A stretch of DNA of 64,000 nt from Wukongibacter sp050859025 (GTDB taxonomy: Bacteria; Bacillota; Clostridia; Peptostreptococcales; Caminicellaceae), in assembly GCF_050859025.1 (NCBI RefSeq), contig NZ_CP138200.1, forward strand, positions 1,240,001-1,304,000, read 5' to 3'. Position 1 is the first letter of the stretch, and the number at the start of each line of letters is the position of its first letter. Below the pieces are notes generated by a model that worked only from the letters and a program-made list of their open reading frames with translations, was not told the DNA's origin and did not search any database. Both the position numbers and the translations under genes were made by a program. This document shows, piece by piece, positions 61,163-64,000 of the stretch.

Positions 61163-62884
61163 ATGAAGCGAAGGCTTAAAATAAAAATTATACTACCCAT
61201 ATTATTTCTCATGATAATGCCAACGATGATTTTAAGTATCCTATTCCTAAATAGTATGCAAAAAAAATCCTATGAAAATGCTGTTCAAAACATTGAAAAT
61301 TCTTTGGACATTATTTCTGTAGCTGTATCTGAAACAGATGGAAAACTTTATCTAAAACAATTACTTCTTAGTTATCTTTCTTCATTAAAGGATTACGATG
61401 TCATAGTATATGAAGGAGATAGAGTAGTCTATGAGAATGCAGATGCATTAGATCTCAATATTCGGGAAATTGACTATAATTACATAGAAAATAGGAGGTA
61501 TGAGGTCAAGAAAAGAACATATGATAGTTTGGATATTTCGGTATATATAGTAATTGACAAGAGAAAACTTTTCTATGATGTTTTAATCATAAATAAGCCC
61601 TATTTAATATTAATTTTAATTTCAATTATCATCTCACTGAATGCAATACTCTTTTTAACAGAAAATTTTTCTAAACCAATAACAATACTTTTAGAAGGCT
61701 ACAATAACATAATATCTGGCAACTTTCAGAGCGACATAAACATAAAAAGAAAAGATGAGCTTGGACTTTTAGGTCAAGCATTTAATGAAATGAAAAATCA
61801 GATTTCGATTCGTACTAATAAATTTCTTCAAATGAAGAGATTTAATGAAGACATACTGAGGAATATATCAACAGGTATAATAACTACTGATATCAGTGGG
61901 AAAATAAAAAACTACAACAATGCAGCATCAGATATTATTGAAAGGGTAATGGGTTTAGATGAAAAAAAACCTCGGATTATAAAAGTACTTATGACCCAGA
62001 TAAATGAGACTATTAATAGAACAGAAGAAATCAATCGAATAGAGGACTTCTATAAAAATGATACAAAGGAGTCAGTTTATCTTGACATAACTACTTCATT
62101 GATGAAAAATTCCTCGGGAAAATATATCGGTGTCATATGCAGCTTTAATGACATTACAAAAAGAAAAAACATTGAAGAGAGTGTAGAAAGAATAAATAGA
62201 CTTACATCATTGGGACAGCTTACTGCGGCTTTAGCACATGAGATAAGAAATCCACTTTCAGGAATTAAAATGAGTGCTCAAATTTTAAATAAGAGACTTT
62301 CGCAGCACCTTAGTACATCAGAAAAAAATCTTTTTAAGGTCATAATTAGAGAAATTGAAAGGCTTGACTCTTTGATTACAGATCTTTTAAACTTTGCGAA
62401 ACCAAGAATTCCAAAGCTTCAGATCGTGGATGTGGCTGATATACTCAAGAAAGCCCTTCATTTTTCTGAGAAGAAAATGAGAGAAAAACAAATAGTAGTT
62501 GATGTCAAGTACAAAATAGACGATATAAAGGCATATTTTGATAAAGGACAGCTTTCACAGATTTTTCTTAACATAATTTCTAATGCGCTGAATGCTGTGG
62601 AGGACGGAGGCATTTTGAAAATAACAGTGGACAGCCCTAGGGACAGAGAAGATAAATTTATATTGGTAATATTTGAAGATAACGGATGTGGAATAAAGAA
62701 GGAAGATATAAATAAGATTTTTGATCCTTTTTTTACAACAAGGGAAAGTGGAACTGGATTAGGACTTTCTGTGGTTCATAAATTAATTACATCAAACAAT
62801 GGAGAGATTGATGTTAAAACCAGAGAAAACCTTGGCACTACTGTAGAAATTTACTTGCCAAAACATAGGGAGGAATACAAATGA
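61163..62884 (+). CDS. Sensor histidine kinase (NtrB/AtoS-like) of a sigma-54 two-component system
   Basis: A 573-residue membrane kinase. Helix 1 (about 9-29), an extracellular segment of about 110 residues, helix 2 (about 145-165), HAMP (about 170-220), PAS (about 230-340), then the kinase core. The phospho-His is in TAALAHEIRNPLSGIKMSA (about 356), the N box is NIISNALNAVEDGGI (about 472), and EDNGCGIKKEDINKIFDPFFTT with GTGLGLSVVHKL follows. Start is ATG 61163 after AAGGTG. It overlaps the response-regulator gene by four bases (ATGA), so the two proteins are made together. The signal is unknown. Confidence 0.94.
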   Translation: MKRRLKIKIILPILFLMIMPTMILSILFLNSMQKKSYENAVQNIENSLDIISVAVSETDGKLYLKQLLLSYLSSLKDYDVIVYEGDRVVYENADALDLNIREIDYNYIENRRYEVKKRTYDSLDISVYIVIDKRKLFYDVLIINKPYLILILISIIISLNAILFLTENFSKPITILLEGYNNIISGNFQSDINIKRKDELGLLGQAFNEMKNQISIRTNKFLQMKRFNEDILRNISTGIITTDISGKIKNYNNAASDIIERVMGLDEKKPRIIKVLMTQINETINRTEEINRIEDFYKNDTKESVYLDITTSLMKNSSGKYIGVICSFNDITKRKNIEESVERINRLTSLGQLTAALAHEIRNPLSGIKMSAQILNKRLSQHLSTSEKNLFKVIIREIERLDSLITDLLNFAKPRIPKLQIVDVADILKKALHFSEKKMREKQIVVDVKYKIDDIKAYFDKGQLSQIFLNIISNALNAVEDGGILKITVDSPRDREDKFILVIFEDNGCGIKKEDINKIFDPFFTTRESGTGLGLSVVHKLITSNNGEIDVKTRENLGTTVEIYLPKHREEYK

Positions 62885-64000
62885 AGACGAAGATTCTTAT
62901 AATAGATGATGAAGAAGTAATGAGATTTACCCTTGAAGAAGCACTCTCTGATTTTGGATATGAGGTTGAGACAGCTCAGGGAAGTATGGATGGGATAGAA
63001 AAAGTCAAATCCTTCAGACCAGATGTGATATTACTTGATATGAAACTTAGAGGTGAGGATGGACTTGAGGTTGCAGAAAAAATCAAGGAAATAGATGAAT
63101 ATGTGGAAATAATTATTATGACGGCGTATGGAGATATTAAGACGGCTATTAAGGCAATTAAGATTGGTGCCATAGATTATATAAAAAAGCCCTTAGATAT
63201 TGAAGAAATAGAGATTGTTATTTCAAAGGCAATTGCTAATCAGATTATAAAAAGAAAGCTGATGCTTTATGAAGAGAAGGAATCAAAGTCAGGAGATTTA
63301 TTTATTAGTAAGGACCCAATAATGGAAGATACTATAAGAAAAATGAAAATACTAGCTGAAAATGACTCTGTGACGGTCCTCATAAGGGGTGAAACTGGAA
63401 CGGGAAAAGAGGTTGTTGCAAACTATATACATAAGAACAGCTGTAGAAAAGACTCTATTATGCTCAGTATCAACTGTTCGGCAATACCAAGGGAGCTTCT
63501 TGAAAGTGAACTTTTTGGGTTTGAAAAAAATGCTTTTAGTGGTGCAAATGCGAGGAAGAAAGGGCTTTTAGAGCTTGCCCACAGTGGGACATTGTTTCTT
63601 GATGAATTAGGAGAAATGCCCCTCGATATACAGTCAAAGCTTCTGAGATTTCTTGAAACAAGAAGATTTAAGAGAATAGGGGGACTTGAACAGATAGAAG
63701 TAGATATAAGAATAATTGCTGCCACTAATAAAAATCTTGAGGAAGCAATTGCTAAAAAAGAGTTCAGAGAAGATTTGTACTATAGGCTCAATGTAGTTCC
63801 CATTCATATTCCTTCATTAAGAGAGAGAAAACTTGACATTCAAGAGCTTTCTAAATATTTTCTTGATATTTACAGTGCTAAATTCAAAAAGAGATTCAAA
63901 GGGTTTACAGAAGAGGCAATTGAAAAAATGATTTCCTATAGCTGGCCTGGAAACGTAAGGGAGCTTAAAAATATAATAGAGAGAATTGTAATACTAAATG
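62881..64000 (+). CDS. Sigma-54-dependent response regulator (AtoC/NtrC-like), cut by window end
   Basis: The first 373 residues of an NtrC-type regulator; the frame is still open at the end of the window. The receiver domain has the acidic pocket ILIIDDEEV, phospho-Asp53 in ILLDMKLRGEDG, and the Thr and Lys of IMTAYG and IKKPLD. The AAA+ domain has Walker A GETGTGKE (about 170) and GTLFLDELGEMP. The sigma-54 contact loop reads EKNAFSGA rather than the usual EEGAFTGA. SWPGNVRELKNIIERIVIL is the C-terminal AAA+ motif; the Fis helix-turn-helix must lie beyond. The ATG overlaps the kinase stop. Activated by the adjacent kinase. Confidence 0.93.
   Translation, partial: MKTKILIIDDEEVMRFTLEEALSDFGYEVETAQGSMDGIEKVKSFRPDVILLDMKLRGEDGLEVAEKIKEIDEYVEIIIMTAYGDIKTAIKAIKIGAIDYIKKPLDIEEIEIVISKAIANQIIKRKLMLYEEKESKSGDLFISKDPIMEDTIRKMKILAENDSVTVLIRGETGTGKEVVANYIHKNSCRKDSIMLSINCSAIPRELLESELFGFEKNAFSGANARKKGLLELAHSGTLFLDELGEMPLDIQSKLLRFLETRRFKRIGGLEQIEVDIRIIAATNKNLEEAIAKKEFREDLYYRLNVVPIHIPSLRERKLDIQELSKYFLDIYSAKFKKRFKGFTEEAIEKMISYSWPGNVRELKNIIERIVILN

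Overview
The window reads as chromosome from a low-GC, strictly anaerobic, amino-acid-fermenting Firmicute (Clostridia/Tissierellia-like). The signs are AT-rich coding with AGGAGG ribosome sites and many TTG/GTG starts, a ferredoxin-type indolepyruvate oxidoreductase, a YjjI-type glycyl radical enzyme, a UGA-decoded selenoprotein and heavy use of sigma-54. Species assignment is inference. No rRNA, tRNA or CRISPR array was seen.

Layout. 1-1.4 kb: end of a MacB-type ABC exporter. 1.6-2.7 kb: TraB/PrgY membrane protein. 2.8-7.6 kb: sigma-54 activator, a textbook -24/-12 promoter, an NhaC-type antiporter and isoaspartyl dipeptidase. 7.9-12.6 kb: ZIP metal transporter, PucR-like regulator, DMT exporter and a DUF1846 protein behind a perfect 23-bp inverted repeat. 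12.8-18.3 kb: MerR regulator divergent from an RND pump and its adaptor lipoprotein, with a 19-bp-spacer MerR-type promoter. 18.7-20.7 kb: AI-2E-family transporter and a nitroreductase converging on a palindromic element.

21.0-29.5 kb: a second sigma-54 activator, then a -24/-12 promoter and an operon of phosphotransacylase, IorA, IorB, a small membrane protein, butyrate-kinase-like kinase and HisC-like aminotransferase. Together these form a complete ATP-yielding route from an amino acid through a 2-oxo acid, acyl-CoA and acyl-phosphate to a carboxylic acid. 29.9-32.4 kb: decayed leucine-rich-repeat gene split by an IS3-family element. 32.7-40.4 kb: Wadjet anti-plasmid system in the order jetD-A-B-C. 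40.7-43.0 kb: YjjI glycyl radical enzyme, then a selenocysteine glutaredoxin fused to a zinc ribbon, then YjbQ. 43.2-49.4 kb (minus strand): autoregulated sigma-54 PTS operon with a LevR-type activator, EIIA, EIIB, galactitol-type EIIC, class II aldolase, a 52-residue membrane protein and HPr.

49.9-56.1 kb: calcium-repeat/transglutaminase-like lipoprotein, then an ABC uptake system (binding lipoprotein, ATPase, double permease) followed by a PP2C-like phosphatase. 56.4-59.4 kb: an orphan protein, a VOC protein, a small phage-like XRE/Cro-type switch and decayed sequence. 59.6-64 kb: a Cache-domain membrane protein divergent from a histidine kinase/sigma-54 response regulator pair cut by the window end.

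Themes: four sigma-54 enhancer-binding proteins lie in 64 kb, three with a recognisable -24/-12 promoter at the expected target. A roughly 103-bp palindromic repeat occurs in four full copies and one half copy; the half copy and one full copy bracket the Wadjet cassette. The most novel items are the Sec-glutaredoxin/zinc-ribbon protein, the PP2C protein in the ABC operon, the kinase-free PTS-aldolase operon and the palindromic repeat family.
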